Positions 23,005 to 35,725 are shown, counted from the stretch's first letter. The stretch is DNA of 64,000 nt from Trissonchulus latispiculum (GCA_030248195.1 JASAND010015602.1:1-64000); one strand, 5' to 3'. Translations and numbers: made by a program. The notes: a model not told the origin generated them from the sequence alone.

Positions 23005-23092
23005 ATGTTAATTCAATAACTACTATGGCAACAATGAGCAACTGGTGCAAGAGTTCTGTCGCAGGTGTAGTCATTCTGTAACTTTCAAATTC
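23005..23092 (-). CDS. candidate signal-peptide first exon of the trefoil-hog gene
   Basis: An exon bounded by a strong acceptor (TTTCTTCTTTGTTTCAG) at 23093 and a GTAAGT donor at 23004-22999. ATG at 23074 opens a 23-codon frame with a hydrophobic core (LLIVAIVVIEL), ending in phase 1. That matches the phase-1 start of the trefoil exon 4.2 kb downstream. The acceptor 18 bp before the ATG suggests a 5'-UTR intron or spliced-leader addition. The link is inferred from phase, strand and the need for a signal peptide. Confidence 0.45.
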
Positions 23093-23099
23093 CTGAAAC

Positions 23100-23733
23100 A
23101 AAGAAGAAACAAATTAGTTGAAACGAAGACAGTCGCTTTAGTATCTGGTTCGCAACCATATGAAATAGTTTTTTATTTCTAGTTTCAAGTTTTAAACGTT
23201 AATATAATGCTATTCCATTCCTGCAATATTCTTTAGAATTTGTTTGTTTAGAAACGCACATGCCACAGGTGGACAAGAGGGAAGGGAGAAATTCCCCCTT
23301 CGGCGAAGTCGCCCGGAAGGGGGTCCCGAAATTGCTCCCAGCAGGGGTAGAAAATTTCCCCAAAACTAGGTTTTTACGACTAAAATTTCCAAAGTTTTTG
23401 TTACTTAAAGTCTGAATTTTTCACTTAAAGAGTCTTAATTTCTAATAAATATATACGTTAAAAACGTTGTTTTTGCTAAAAATAGCTGTTTTTCATTATA
23501 AAACCAGCAAAACTCACTGAAAATCGCTTTCAAAAGTAAGTTTAAGAAGAATCGCTCACACAAAGGTACCCAAATTTGCTACCGCAAGGGCCACTGAAAT
23601 TTGACAACCCGTTCAGGTATGGTGCATGCTCTATTGGTCATTTCACTAAAAAATATATATATAGTGTTTATGTTATAATATGTTTTATTTTGGATAATAA
23701 ATATTATTTTCAGTTTGCCGCGTTTCATTATTT
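23100..23733. other. no feature recognised
   Basis: Upstream of the candidate first exon. It contains a small G/C-rich patch with TTCCCCCTTCGGCGAAG near 23295 but no clear element boundaries. Confidence 0.3.
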
Positions 23734-23737
23734 TTAA

Positions 23738-24715
23738 GGTTGTGATTCCTATTGGAGGCATCAACTTTGAACCCTTATTACTCATTCATTCATTAGAGTT
23801 AAGATACCATTTTTATATCAAAATGCAGTTTAACATTTGCTCTTTTTACTGAATTCAACGAAATAAACTTTGGTTCTCGAAAACTATTTTACTGCATTTT
23901 AGAAGTAATTTAATTTTCCAGATTTTTTGCAGACTAAAGTAAATTATTTCGTGAGGCATAGGCCACATCAATCGATTCTACTGTGAAATAGCAGGGGACC
24001 CTTTTTTAGTTATTATGAAACCGCTCTTCGTTATAAAGGAATTAGCTAAAATATATGCGCGACCTGGATTTTGCCTGCTTTTCCCAACTTAGGCAAGCGA
24101 CCACTTTAGCTAGAAAGCAGCAATCGGGGCAACTAAAAAGGATCCCTGCGTATTTTTGTGTAAACCACGTCTGGTAAGGGACAACCCTCTAGCTTGCATA
24201 GTAAATGCTCCACAATCGCTGGAAAAAATTTGGTCATGTTTTTGCAAAAGCTACATTTTTTATGATTGCAGCGAACGGGATAGCAGCTAGAAGATTATAA
24301 TGTCATGTATAATCGGCCTCGACGAGACATTCAAGTTGACACCCGTAGTTTAATTTTACGGCTTGCGTAGCTCAAGAAATGGCGGATTATTTGATTTCTG
24401 CGAAAATGACAAGTTTTCCACGCCAAATTAAGAAAATCGGCTATATCTCACGATAGCGAAAAGCTAGAAAGGTGCTTCAAAAAGCAAAACTGTAGAGCTC
24501 AATAAGATCTTTCGAAAGAATATAGTCACAGCTGTTCAGCAGCTGCCTAACTGCAAAAATCGGCAAAAACCACCCTGAGCGGAGACGTCGAATTTTTGAA
24601 GCGGGATTGCGCGGAGTGTATCAGAATGTTAAAAACTTATTTTGGAAAGTTTCATCAAATTTCATCTTGATTTGTACCGTCAACAAACAATATGTGCCCA
24701 AAAGGAACCACCACC
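23738..24715 (+). mobile_element. TTAA-flanked non-autonomous DNA transposon, copy 1
   Basis: A 978-bp element flanked by TTAA (23734-23737 and 24716-24719) with inverted ends GGTTGTGATTCCTATTGG and CCAAAAGGAACCACCACC. It is collinear along its whole length with 56515-57495. No transposase ORF. TTAA targeting is typical of piggyBac and Kolobok. Confidence 0.85.
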
Positions 24716-24719
24716 TTAA

Positions 24720-25373
24720 GCGGCGTAATGAAGGTAAACAAATTTGCAGACTTATTCATAACCATTTTAATCAGGGCTTTGTGACAGCCAACTTTCTTTT
24801 TGCAGTATGACTCAAGATTTGTCGCTCATATATGTTATCGATGAAACTATAGTTCTTTTCTTTTGGGCGGACTCAGGAAAGTCATGTGTATTAGGAAGCG
24901 TGTCAAAAACGAAATTATGTACACGATAAAAATTACACGAATTAGAAACGTTTTCTTTCAAGTTTACACGAATTTTTCACGTTTCTTTTTATAGCAGTTT
25001 TTGTCCATGTTTTTTGCTTTCCGGTAGAAACAGCTTCTTGTTCTTGGAAATAGGTGCATAGAAGGTTAAGTCAAAGGTTTTTGATTCCTTTTATTACAGG
25101 ATTGGTTGCTACTTTGACTGGAATAGCTTACAAAAACTTCAAAAATGATCATATTAAAGCAAGCCGCTTACACGATTTTTGCACGAATTAAATCGTGTAA
25201 ACGATGAATTTCAGGCACCATTTTTGACACGGTTCCTTAGTTGGTGAAGCGGCGACCGGGAACCCAGAATCAGGGTATAAACCTGTCGGTTGAGCTCTGA
25301 TAATGAAAGGAATGAAACCCGACAATCATAGGCTTCTTGTATTTAATCTTCATTTAGGTTTCTACATAGTCCT
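24720..25373. other. no gene recognised
   Basis: AT-rich. TACACGAATT and AAATCGTG words recur on both strands between 24915 and 25200, suggesting a small eroded inverted repeat. Confidence 0.3.
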
Positions 25374-25795
25374 TTAAGAAGGTGATTTTGGGCATGTTTT
25401 GTTGGGCGACTTCTCAAATCAAATATGAAATTTGATGAAACTTTTAAAATAAGTGTTTTAGGGTTCCAGGTTGTGTATACGTTTCAGCTAATGTCTCCGT
25501 ACCGAAGAGCGATTTAATTACAACTAAAAGGAGTTTCTCACTATTTGATAGAGGTATCGTGTGATAAAATCCATGTCTGCGTAAACTTTTGCTGTAGTCA
25601 GCAAAAAATCTGCAAATTGCACTTCTTCAAATATCCAGTAAAAAATTTAGGAAGCAAAAATTAGCCTTATTGTTTCTATTAAGCACAGAAAATGTTAAGC
25701 TACATTTTGATATAGAGCAGCTTTTGTAATTTCAACTAATGAACGAGTAATAATGATTCAAAGTTGATGACTCCAAAAGGAATTGTCACCATTAC
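25374..25795 (-). mobile_element. TTAA-family element, copy 3, inverted and internally deleted
   Basis: It starts TTAAGAAGGTGATTTTGGGC and contains AAATTTGATGAAAC and then AATGATTCAAAGTTGATG, with CCAAAAGGAATTGTCACC at the right. This is the reverse complement of both ends of copy 1 with most of the middle missing, and it is more diverged than copies 1 and 2. Confidence 0.7.
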
Positions 25796-26024
25796 GCAGT
25801 CACATGGACTAATGCAAAATATCCTCAAGAACTAAACGAATTCAACCGCACTTAACCCACGTTGACCACCAAAAACATATTTTGACCCATACGTGCCACA
25901 TGGCTCTATCAGAATCATGGAATCTGATTAACTTAATTCTTAACTTAACTTAAAATTCTACAAAATTCTACAGAATAAGCAAAATTCCACAAAAACTGTC
26001 CTCATAATGTTAGCTTAAGGTACG

Positions 26025-26281
26025 TAGGCAATGCCAAACGGTCGCACCGGCTCGGGCGGCCCTGGTCCGAGTTGAGCTCTGAACAGGTTACCCGGTAACC
26101 AGTTTTTCGAAAAATCCAAAATATCTGAAAAAAATTTGACTGCCAAAAAACAGCTAAGTTTTTTGCTTCCGTGCTTCATCACCGTTAAGAGAATGCCCAT
26201 AGTGAAAATTTGTTCAAGGTTTATGAATAACTAGATAAAAATAATAAATAAAATAAAATAAAGTAGAATAGATAAAATAAA

Positions 26282-26375
<94 letters not shown>

Positions 26376-26945
26376 CTGAAATAAGACTGCGGTATTTTGT
26401 ACCAAAGTAGAAATAAGTTGCCAAACCAATAAGTTATATATCCACCTTCAAAATTTTCACTATGCACTGTCGGATATGAGTACTTAGCAGAAACAAACAA
26501 CTTAAAAGAACGCTAGGGAAATTTGAAATTTGGTTTTTAATCTGTATTGGAAATTCAGTTATATTCAGTATTTACTCTGTTGACGAGAATAATTTGCAAA
26601 AGAATATGTTCTAAACAGATCTATATAGTCGAATAATGATGATGCAACAGATGTGAATAACAACGTTCTGCTGGAGACCAGATTAAACGAGCCTCAAACA
26701 GCGAAAATTCTGAAGCGCAAGATAAATTTTTGGGACAATTTCAAAGTGTGTATGAGCATCATATAAAATTTTAATTTTAAGCCAAAAATTTCCAAAATTT
26801 CTAGTAAGTTTGGAAAACTGGGTCGAAGCTTTTGACGCAGTGACCGGGTGTCCAAAAAGTGACCGAACTGAACCGGTGACCCGGTTCCATCGATGCTGCA
26901 TAAGGACCCAACGATTGCGCATCTAGTTTAGGGGATCCCTGAAGT
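26025..26945. mobile_element. possible TIR element with TA microsatellite core
   Basis: GGTTACCCGGTAACC near 26086 and AACCGGTGACCCGGTTCC near 26871 give GC-rich, roughly mirrored flanks around an AT core. The arrangement resembles 12345-13640. Boundaries are not resolved. Confidence 0.3.
26285..26373. repeat. (TA)n microsatellite
   Basis: About 44 uninterrupted TA units. The tyrosine/isoleucine ORFs across it are artefacts. Confidence 0.95.
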
Positions 26946-26949
26946 TCCT

Positions 26950-27790
26950 AACCCAAACCGGTGAGTTCACTGGAAAACTAGCTGGCCGTTCAAAACGTAT
27001 CCGTTCCAAGCGGCTCCGCTGAACTTCGAGGTTTCTTTGAATAATTTTCCGTACGTCGACGTGAAGCCGGCGGCTGGCCAGCGAGCAAAAGTCGTCGGCC
27101 GGCGGCCGGTCTCAAACATTACATATACCTATTAAACTGAAGCTGACAAAATGAACTCAGTACAGGTAATTACGTCAATAAAAGACCTGTTTGCATGTTT
27201 ACGCGCCTCCGCGTACCCTAAATACAATGCAGATGAGATTAAATCCAAAATAGGATAAAAAGGTCCTGACAGTGTTCAAGTGTGCAGACGAGAAGTTATC
27301 CTACTACGCGGAACCGCAGTATAGGCATGTAGTCAAAGATTGTTTACAGTGGCAATGTGACGCTAGCAAGTGAACAAAACACAAAAGTTTAATAACAAGG
27401 TGGATGTAATTTTCTATCACAACTACCTAAAATCTAGTACTAGTACAGTTTAAAAAACTGTTTGCGCAAAATCAACTTTCATGCGCCCGCTTCCTCTTTA
27501 CAGTACAGTAGAGTAATTAATAATGATAAATGTGGTCTTGTTACTGCGCTCAAATATTTTTCAGATTCCTAGCTAAGATTAATAGGTTTGGGTTTGTACA
27601 AACGTAGGTACATTGTCCGCATCTAACAATAACAAGGAACTTATGTGGCAATCGTTCAAGTTCCTGTAATCTTCTACTATTTACGCAACAAGTGCAACTT
27701 AGATGTTGCAAATCTTGCGAATAATCGAGCTTTCGGTGGAGTATGACTTCAGTTACATTATCATCTAGTTCACTGTGTGCATAAACAAAA
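26950..27790. other. no gene; small GC-rich inverted patch
   Basis: A GCCGGCGGCTGGCC / GGCCGGCGGCCGG patch at about 27067-27112 is self-complementary. Otherwise nothing is supported. Confidence 0.3.
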
Positions 27791-27791
27791 C

Positions 27792-28434
27792 TGTAGCGGT
27801 ACCAGAGTGAAACTAGCCTAACACAATAGTACCGTTACCCCGCGAGAGCAACTCAAGCGAGGAGACCGTGGCACAAGTGAATAACACACCAACCGCGCAG
27901 GAGCCGGCCGGGGAAGCCTCGCCAAATAAATAGACCTAGTGAGGGGGTGACACCCGCTCACCTCAGAAATAGCACTAAACTAACCTAGGAGCTCAGTAAA
28001 GACCTACCCAAAAGTACACACAACTAATGGAGATATTTAATAAGTAACAACAATAATTATATGGAGAGAGTAGATATAGAAATAGAAACTGATATAATTT
28101 AGGGGGGCGAAGCCCAACTGACAAACAAACAGTTATACAGTAAATAATCTAACACACACTCACCAATATATGGGTGAAGCCCCGCTAACGTACCAATATA
28201 GAGGCCCACTGAATAAGTACAGGGGGAGAAACTGTATAAGGGAGATATAGAGAGAGAATAGAGAGAGATAGCGACTGTACACGTTAAAGGAAAACCCAAG
28301 ACTGAAAGGGGGAGAAGTTTGACGGATAACCCCCTCCCAAGAGAAGCGCCCTCTAGCTGGGGTGTCCCAATCATGTAGCTCCAAGGGGGGTCCCCACCCA
28401 ATCCAAACCTAGCCTATAGGTGGAGCTACATGAC
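27792..28434. repeat. compositionally distinct block with two hairpins
   Basis: The block begins with GTAGCGGTACC mirrored by AGTACCGTTAC and ends with the pair TCATGTAGCTCCA / TGGAGCTACATGA around 28371-28432. The plus strand between is purine-rich with short A/G repeats. The sharp boundaries suggest an inserted element of unknown class. Confidence 0.35.
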
Positions 28435-28850
28435 ACGTGGAGGAAATCTTGCTGACTAGCAAGCCAGTTAGCAACTAAGTAGAATGGTTTCATAATAATT
28501 GAAATAACGAAAAGGTTGACCGTTAGTCAGCCTCTTTCGTTACAAAACGCCGTTGCCTGCCTGCAGTGGTAGAACAAGTTACGACTGTTTTATATACGTC
28601 GTAACAAAACTACAACATGTTGGCAAATGCGCACATGCCAGTCATTTTAGACAAACTGTACTTCTCTAGTCGAAGACTGGAAAAGCTGTTCCATGAAACG
28701 CGCATGTCAAGATTCGCCAATTTTCACTGGCAAAACTGCACTTGTCCGTGTCTCAGTCACTTTCCCAACTTTTTCAATTATCAATCTTACATAGTTGAAT
28801 TTATTGTTGAATTTGCAATAGAGACATGTGCTCAGGATAAAATCCATTAA
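28435..28850. other. no feature recognised
   Basis: An ORF at 28617-28850 has no convincing composition. No repeat or RNA was identified. Confidence 0.3.
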
Positions 28851-29135
28851 ATGACGGGATTTCAGAGAAATTAGCAAATAATATGATTAGCACGAAGAAA
28901 CAATATCTTATTTGTTTGAAAACTTCTCTAAAATCCTTTTATTTGCATCTAAATGTTAATCTAAATCTAGCTGTTTAAAAAATTTTAATTTTCAACATTT
29001 TTAAAAAATTTGGATTTATTTTTGTTTAAATTTAGATGCATATGCATGGGAAAGAAATTTTCAAGCAAATAAGAAGTTGTTGTATGTTCGTGCTAGTCAT
29101 AAAATTATTTGCTAATTTCTCTGAAATCTTGTCAT
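28851..29135. mobile_element. palindromic MITE
   Basis: ATGACGGGATTTCAGAG with ATTAGCAAAT at the left is mirrored by ATTTGCTAAT and CTCTGAAATCTTGTCAT at the right. The arms are about 110 bp, including GATTAGCACGAA / TTCGTGCTAGTC, with an AT-rich centre. No target duplication is obvious. Confidence 0.7.
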
Positions 29136-32120
29136 GTAAAGGATTATGTCTTGAGAAATTTCACTGCTGCGGATTTTACAATTCAAATTTAAGATTTAAG
29201 TTCAAATTTAAATTCAAATATTTAAGATTGTCAAATCGAGCAACCTAACAATTGAAATTAAAATAACAGTGGCCAAATTTTTTAAAAAGTATTGAAGATT
29301 TTAATATGACCCCTATTTTTTGCAATATTAAGAGGGAAGCAATCATAAATCAATGTTGTGTTAAGGTGCATTCATAGTCGCGAACGCAGAGACTAGCGTC
29401 GACGCCTCAGATTGTAATATGCCGTTTTAACCGTTTAAAAATAATTGTAGCATATTCATTCTCACAAACGCATGCAGACGCTTACGTACGCGCGACGACG
29501 CGCGTCTACGCGTTAATTTCGTTAATTCCTGCGTTCGCAGTGCTAGATTACATTATTGATATTGTCGCTGTTATTTGGTTCCATTTGGGAGATGTGAGTT
29601 AATTACTCCAAAGCACTGTGGTAGAATCTGCTGAAACTTTGCGCATTAACAGGCCAGTGAATGTACCAAGATGTGCAGAAAGCTAGGTCACTATACCTCG
29701 CTCCAATGTTTAGAAATGCTAGATTGATTTCTCGAAGTATGGATGGCCAGAAGCCAGAAAAGGTCCAAGACAGTTGTAAGCGCATACTGAACGAAGGAAG
29801 TGTTATATCGAAAAACGGATTTCATATTCGGATTCAGCGGGTCAAATAACACCTATAAGCACCTTTTCGGCAAAACCGGAGACAAAAAATTTGTTGGCCC
29901 CACTTTTACTGCGCTTATAGCTCGCTTTGCAGGCCTAAAAATAAGGGTTATTTCCTAACAAAAAGTTTGCTAGCACACTAACCAGAAAACCAAAACCCTC
30001 GAAACTTACACACAGTTTGCCCCTATTAGAGCCTAATATTTGGTAAAAAGCTGGGGTAGGCTAGGGGCTGTCAATTTTATTAGGTCGAAAAAGTCGCACG
30101 GTCACTTCGCAACTTTTTAACAAATTTTAAACTTTGAGCTGTTATAGCTGAGGAACGAAGCAACGCTCGGAAGCCGGAATACCTTTAGTATTTAGCACTA
30201 GTAACAGTTTACATTAATGGCTGAAAGTTTCAGAATTGGTCCAACCGTTAATCCAGCAGAGCTGAAAAAACCTTTTTGAAAAATCCCATTTTTCGCACCA
30301 AACTTTGTACTTTGCCGTCTTGCAAAAACAGTGTATGTGAGATATATTGTTGCCCATCCTAAGCTTTTTACTTTGATATGTTGGCTAACGATGGGGAAAA
30401 AAGTAGCTCTCTCCGACGATGTCGCGCCAACCCGTTCGTAGCCCCCCCCCCCTTAAGAGGCTTTTCCAAGCAACTTAGGATGATCTCATAAACTGTTACA
30501 CAGAGCAACCTGGAGATTGCTCTTAAATGTCAACGCTAAGAGTGCTCTTAACAGAATTGTCTCTTAAGAATTTAAATTTAGGAGCAGGTTTCACTTAAGT
30601 TTTTTTACCTAGTACCCATTGTAGAATATTTCCTTGATTTTATTCTAAATTATACAAAAGTGAGGGCCAACTTCACGAAAATTCAAATTAAACCTTTCTC
30701 CTGTGTACGGTCCAATGCCGGACTTAGCATCAAAGGAATCAGACTTGTAAACACTCATTCACGAACCTTGCAAATCTTTACTTTAAACCAAATTATCTTT
30801 ATTGAATTTCTAAATTCTACACCATAGTTTTGGTAATTTCAATGTAAGTTGGTTGACGATAACTAATTTAAAGTAATTGAAGTGACCTAAATCCCATAAT
30901 TAGGTCACAAACTTTTATATTATAAAAATCCACAATTTAGTGACAAAAATAACAATTCTTAGACTTGTCGAATCTATGATATAATTCATAAAATGGTTTA
31001 AAATATGTTTCTTCGAATTATAGTCACGTATTGCGTCAGTTCCATGGCGAAATATGCAGAGAGTGCGATTTTGAATTTAGGAGGGGTTAAGTAGTGCTAA
31101 AGCGTTCTCCGTTTTTTCCTGCTGCCCCCCAGCGCAGCAGGTTTCTTAGGTCCGGTATTTGCCGCTCAGTCCTCCGTTTTTTACGCAAACTCCATGCAGA
31201 ACTTAGATTTTTACATAAATGCACATCTACTGTGCCTTAAGATATATAATTTCAACGAAAATTTTAGAGAAACGTTTTGCACGCGTAAATTACGTATATG
31301 TGTTAAGCCTGTCCTTTTGATTATTTTATTACTAATTAAAACCGGAAATGATTTGCTCTTAAGCTCATAGTGCTTAGTTTCTTTACAACCGACTGCAAGC
31401 GAAAAGAAGCTTGGCTTCCAACTATAAGAAGGACTGCAGAAAGAATGGTAGATAACATCTCAGCCCGAACACATGATTTGACAATGACTGTTATGAGAGT
31501 TCATATTCATCATGCATAGTCAGATTTCACAGGTTTACATGATTTGGCCCATTTTACTCAAAGGTTTCACACAGATGTTTCATTATGATTAGTCAGAAAA
31601 GTGCTTGCATTAAGGTTATACTACTGCGCAGCAGGCCTACATTTTATGAAAATGTTTCTAAAGTAACATAAGCCTTTTGCAGAAAATATTGGGGGGATTG
31701 CATCTAAAGCTTGAAAGGGATGGCTGCAAAGTTTTGCAGTTATCCTGCAAAGGAAAACGCTAAGTTTCGAAACACTTTTTAGCTAGCACAAGTTGTACTT
31801 TGCCCTATATTTTGAACTGGGTCAGCTGTTGCTTGTATTTTGTTCCATTGGTCCTAAAATTTGTATTGCGACTATTACAAATATTATAAATAATCCACAC
31901 TTCAATAGAGGTCGGCAACAAGGCAGATCTTCATACAATCCTCATAAACAAGCAATGCAGAGGGAAGACTAAACGTCTTTGTCCTAGTACCTATAATTTT
32001 CGCTATCCTTTTTCTTCTGGGTAAATTCTGTTTTCTGTCGTCGCCGATTTAATTTTCAGATTTCATCATCCAGGGTATCTGACTCATAGCAAAGGTGACA
32101 AAACCCAAGCGAATCAGGTC
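29136..32120. other. long stretch without recognised genes
   Basis: AT-rich sequence with only chance ORFs. From 29380 to 29530 there is a CG-rich patch containing ACGCGCGACGACGCGCG. At 30447-30455 there is a C-run. No RNA gene or complete element could be supported. Confidence 0.3.
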
Positions 32121-32430
32121 ATGGATTATGGAAAAGATAATTTGTGTTCCGATGGGGCATGGGGCCGCGAGTATATGGCTCCCCAGACATCCCCCCTTGG
32201 GCGATTAACCGAGAATGTGCAAGGGATGGCCGCCTTCCAGGTGGAGCTATCACGGTACCTCCATCACGGTGAAAGTGATGGACGTACTTATAGCCTTGGA
32301 GAACACCTTGGATAATTGCTTATGCAGTCATTCAGTGTCAGCACTCCCACACCCCAGACAAAATTGGAAAACGTGCTGGAACTACCCCTAACCGGAATAC
32401 CAACTGGGGTGAGGTGGCCGAAAAAGAAAA
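32121..32430 (+). mobile_element. SINE copy, diverged (family of 11.9 and 40.5 kb)
   Basis: It shares with the 40.5 kb copy the block GGTGGAGCT, CACGGTACCTCCAT, GGACGTACT, ATAGCCTT and CAGTGTCAGCA in the same order and spacing. The ORF 32121-32315 is a by-product of the repeat. Confidence 0.6.
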
Positions 32431-33157
32431 AAAGAAAATATTGCTTGTAGGGGGGAACTCTAAGAGTTCTCCTAAATTAGGAGCTCTTCATGAAACACCT
32501 AAAACTTAACTTTGCTCTTAACTTGCAAATTTAAGTATTCTTAAAGATAAGAGGGCTTTGTGAACGCACCCCTGATCGTGAAGCTTATCAAACCAAGGTT
32601 GGCGACAATTCATAGCTGCAAATATTGTGCATTTCCTATGCAATTTAGAGACAGAATTGAGTATTAATCTAGGTACATAGTAGCGGAGGGAGACGCTACT
32701 AACTCTCTTTTTTCATTTTGTTTATTTCCTTATCCGTTTTTCTTTTTCGTAAAATATGCAAAATTCCCTAAAATTCTTTCAATATTATGATGACAATTGG
32801 TACGACTTTCATGTTCTGCCTACAAAGATGTTTGCAACATGGCTCAGTGTAACCGAACCATGCTACAACCACGTGCGTACAATTGAATTGCACGCTACAC
32901 TGTGCAGTACAATTGTACTGCACGGTAAGCCTTCGCTGCTCTCCTATCGGATTGTGCAGCGAGGCTGCTGGCAGTCAGCAGAACTGACTGCACTGATCTA
33001 GAATTTCTCTTCCTTATATACTTTCCACCAACATAAATATGCAAATTAGGTTGAACAGCATTTAAACTACTGAAAATTAGAATATATGTCAGTCTTTCAA
33101 GACATGACATTCCAGAAGACGAAAGTCTTCTGGCTTTTTGAGCCATTCTACAAGCCA
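32431..33157. other. no gene recognised
   Basis: Chance ORFs only. Around 32880-32935 a CAGTACAATTGTACTG palindrome is present. Confidence 0.3.
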
Positions 33158-33321
33158 GTTGTAGCACTGCTTGCTGTGCTCACAGAAATTTGTGAGCTCA
33201 CTTGCAGGCGAAGCCCTCGTGAAGGGCACTCGTGCGCTTCGCGCACTCGTACCCTTCACTCGGAGCTTCGCGTGCTAGTGTGCATACAAATCTCTGAGAG
33301 CACTCCTGGCAGTGATACAAC
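33158..33321. mobile_element. palindromic GC-rich MITE, 164 bp
   Basis: The ends are GTTGTAGCACTGC and GCAGTGATACAAC. Inside, GAAGGGCACTCGTGCGC is mirrored by GCGCACTCGTACCCTTC with a very short loop. Almost the whole element can form one hairpin. Confidence 0.75.
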
Positions 33322-34170
33322 TTACACTTGTATGTATATCAGCTGATGCTGACAAAACTTGTTCTTCCAGTCAGACTTGTTTCAGTGTTGAGTCAGTCTT
33401 GTCGTCCAGTCAGTTAGTCAGCTTTCATTCTTATGGGTCGGCTGCATAATATTCAAAAGCAGCCCAAAGAATCTATCACTTGCTAACATTTTTCACCATG
33501 TTTGTCTCCCCTATCCCCCTCCCCAGTAATTTTGTAGTTGATTCATATAGTGCATGTCCTTTTTTGCCTGTCCAACCGTAAACCCTGCTTTTGCTATTAA
33601 GGGGGGGGGGTCGTCGGGTACCAAATTTTATAGTCACCGATTTCGCTCATTTCTGGCTATGATATACCCCCATATGTGTCCAAAAACAAGACAAATTTTT
33701 TGAGTCTAGGGTCAATCCAGGTAAGAGATATTGCAGTTCAAATCCCTACAATTTAGTATTTACGCCACCATGTCTCGCTGAGGGCTTCGAAGTCGTGTGC
33801 ACATACGATGACAAAAGACTACGGCATGGTCAACAGATCAAATTGAAGCCTCTATCTGTGGTTATTTATTGCTATGCAAATGGCAATGATACGCCAAGCA
33901 CCGAGCGAGAAACGGCGTTTGAACGATTTGCTCAAGCTCCTTCCGACTGTTATTTACTTCAAACTTTAACGCGCTCTAACTTTCTCATACTGTTTTGTAG
34001 AGACTTGGTGCAAGAAGATAAAATGTTCAGGACATCGAGAGCTTCAATTTGATATAAAATTTGGCTATATTTGAAAATTTTGAAAATTTGCCATTTTTTG
34101 ACTGTAGGCCTCCGACATCGCACTGGGGCATGCGTCCACAGTTAAACACTAGCAATTGCAGTGGAATTTA

Positions 34171-34675
34171 GCACACATCTTCCTTTCATATGTGCAAATT
34201 GGCACACCGAATTTGGTTGGGATAGCTCGGCTTTCACCCGACTTATGGACCATTATATTAAAAAATTTGAAAAAAATGGCGTATTTTGAGGCAAAAGCCA
34301 ACGCGTCGAAAATTCGCGACCCCCCTATTAAGGTTCGCGATTTTTTGACCATCTTCGACTTTTCTCATTTTCACATATTTTTTATATTTGAAAATTTTAA
34401 TATTTCCATTTTTTGCTGGGTCCGACTCGCACTGGGCTGCGTCACGAACATTGCATTGAGTGATGCACACATCTTCCTTTCATATGTGCAAATTGGCACA
34501 CCGAATTTGGTTGGGATAGCTCGGCTTTCACCCGACTTATGGACCATTATATTAAAAAATTTGAAAAAAATGGCGTATTTTGAGGCAAAAGCCAACGCGT
34601 CGAAAATTCGCGACCCCCCTATTAAGGTTCGCGATTTTTTGACCATCTTCGACTTTTCTCATTTTCACATATTTT
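34171..34675 (+). repeat. two identical 211-bp direct repeats
   Basis: 34171-34381 and 34465-34675 appear identical base for base, offset by 294 bp. The 83-bp spacer is not duplicated. The identity contrasts with the diverged foldback arms, so the duplication is recent. Confidence 0.9.
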
Positions 34676-35565
34676 GTAGTCCTCATGGGTCCGCAAAACA
34701 AGATAAGTGCTTTTGTTGCAAAACTTTTCCTATCTTTCACTATAGTCCTCCAAAGGTGACCCCGACATGTGTTAAACATAAAAAAATGAAAAAGTTAGGA
34801 AAATTTTTGTGCTACCAAAAGTTTGAGCCCTGTGTAAGAGCAAATCGGCTACAACTTGCTGTAAACCTGCTAATATCTATACGAGGTTATTTCCCGTAGG
34901 GCCGCTGATTTTATATGTACTTTCATAGTCCGGGAGAGCCGATTTTTGCTCAAAATCGTGCTGCAAATGTGTAGGTCAGTGAACGTTTTGTCCTGTCCCG
35001 AACTAACACTTTGGTGTAGAAACTTTGTGTTTAGATATTAGCATAGTATATTGCAAGAGCTTTATCTTGCGTATAATCAATCCCGCGGACACCTATGGGC
35101 AAAAAATGTCAAATTTTCAACTTTTCTAAATATAGCCAAATTTTATATCAAATTGAAGCTCTTGATGTCCTGAACATTTTATCTTCTTACACCAAGTCTC
35201 TACAAAGTAGTGTGAGCAAGTTAGAGCAACTTAAAGTTTGAAGCAGATGACAGTCGGAATGAGCTTTACCAAATCGTCCAAACACCGCGTCTCGCTCGTT
35301 GCTTGGCTTGACACTGTAATATATGCAATAGTAAATACCTACCGGTCGAGGCTTTAAATTGATATATATGTCATGCCGTTGTCTCTTGTCATCCTATGTG
35401 TACGCGACTTCGAAGCTCTCAGCGAGGCATGCTGGCATAAATACTAAATTGTAGTGATTTGAACTGCAATATCTCTAAACTGGATTGACCCTGGACTCTA
35501 AAAATTTGTCTTGTTTTTGGACACATACGGGGGTATATTATATCCAAAAATTTGGTACCTGGCGA

Positions 35566-35725
35566 CCCCCCCCCCACAAAACAGACCCAAGTCAACCACC
35601 CCCCCCCCCCACAAAACAGACCCAAGTCAACCACCCCCCCACAAAACAGACCATAGTGGATTTGACCCCCCCCCACAAATCAGACCCTAGTGAAATCCAC
35701 TAGGGTCTGTTTTGTGCGGGGGGGG
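35566..35725. repeat. poly-C minisatellite and hairpin
   Basis: About four units of roughly 31 bp with the core CACAAAACAGACC plus a C-run. The last unit is followed by its own inverse (AGTGAAATCCACT palindrome, then GGTCTGTTTTGTG and a G-run). Confidence 0.85.

Larger units (their letters stand above)
33601..35725. mobile_element. large foldback element with poly-G/poly-C ends
   Basis: The left arm (33601 to about 34100) is the diverged reverse complement of 35095-35577. Both arms share the segments around TGTCCAAAAACAAGACAAAT, ATCCAGG..GATATTGCAGTTCAAAT, and GAGCTTCAATTTGATATAAAATTTGGC. The left arm starts in a G-run and the right arm ends in C-runs. The 1-kb centre holds a tandem direct duplication. 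The 247-residue ORF at 34156-34899 is a by-product of that duplication. Confidence 0.75.

Noticed and set aside
26214..26500. ORFs with long Tyr-Ile runs
   Set aside because: Translation of the (TA)n microsatellite.
34156..34899. 247-residue ORF with an internal repeat
   Set aside because: Lies in the centre of a foldback element and is created by the 211-bp direct duplication; no recognisable domain.
35485..35703. Pro/Thr/Gln repeat ORF
   Set aside because: Produced by the poly-C minisatellite.
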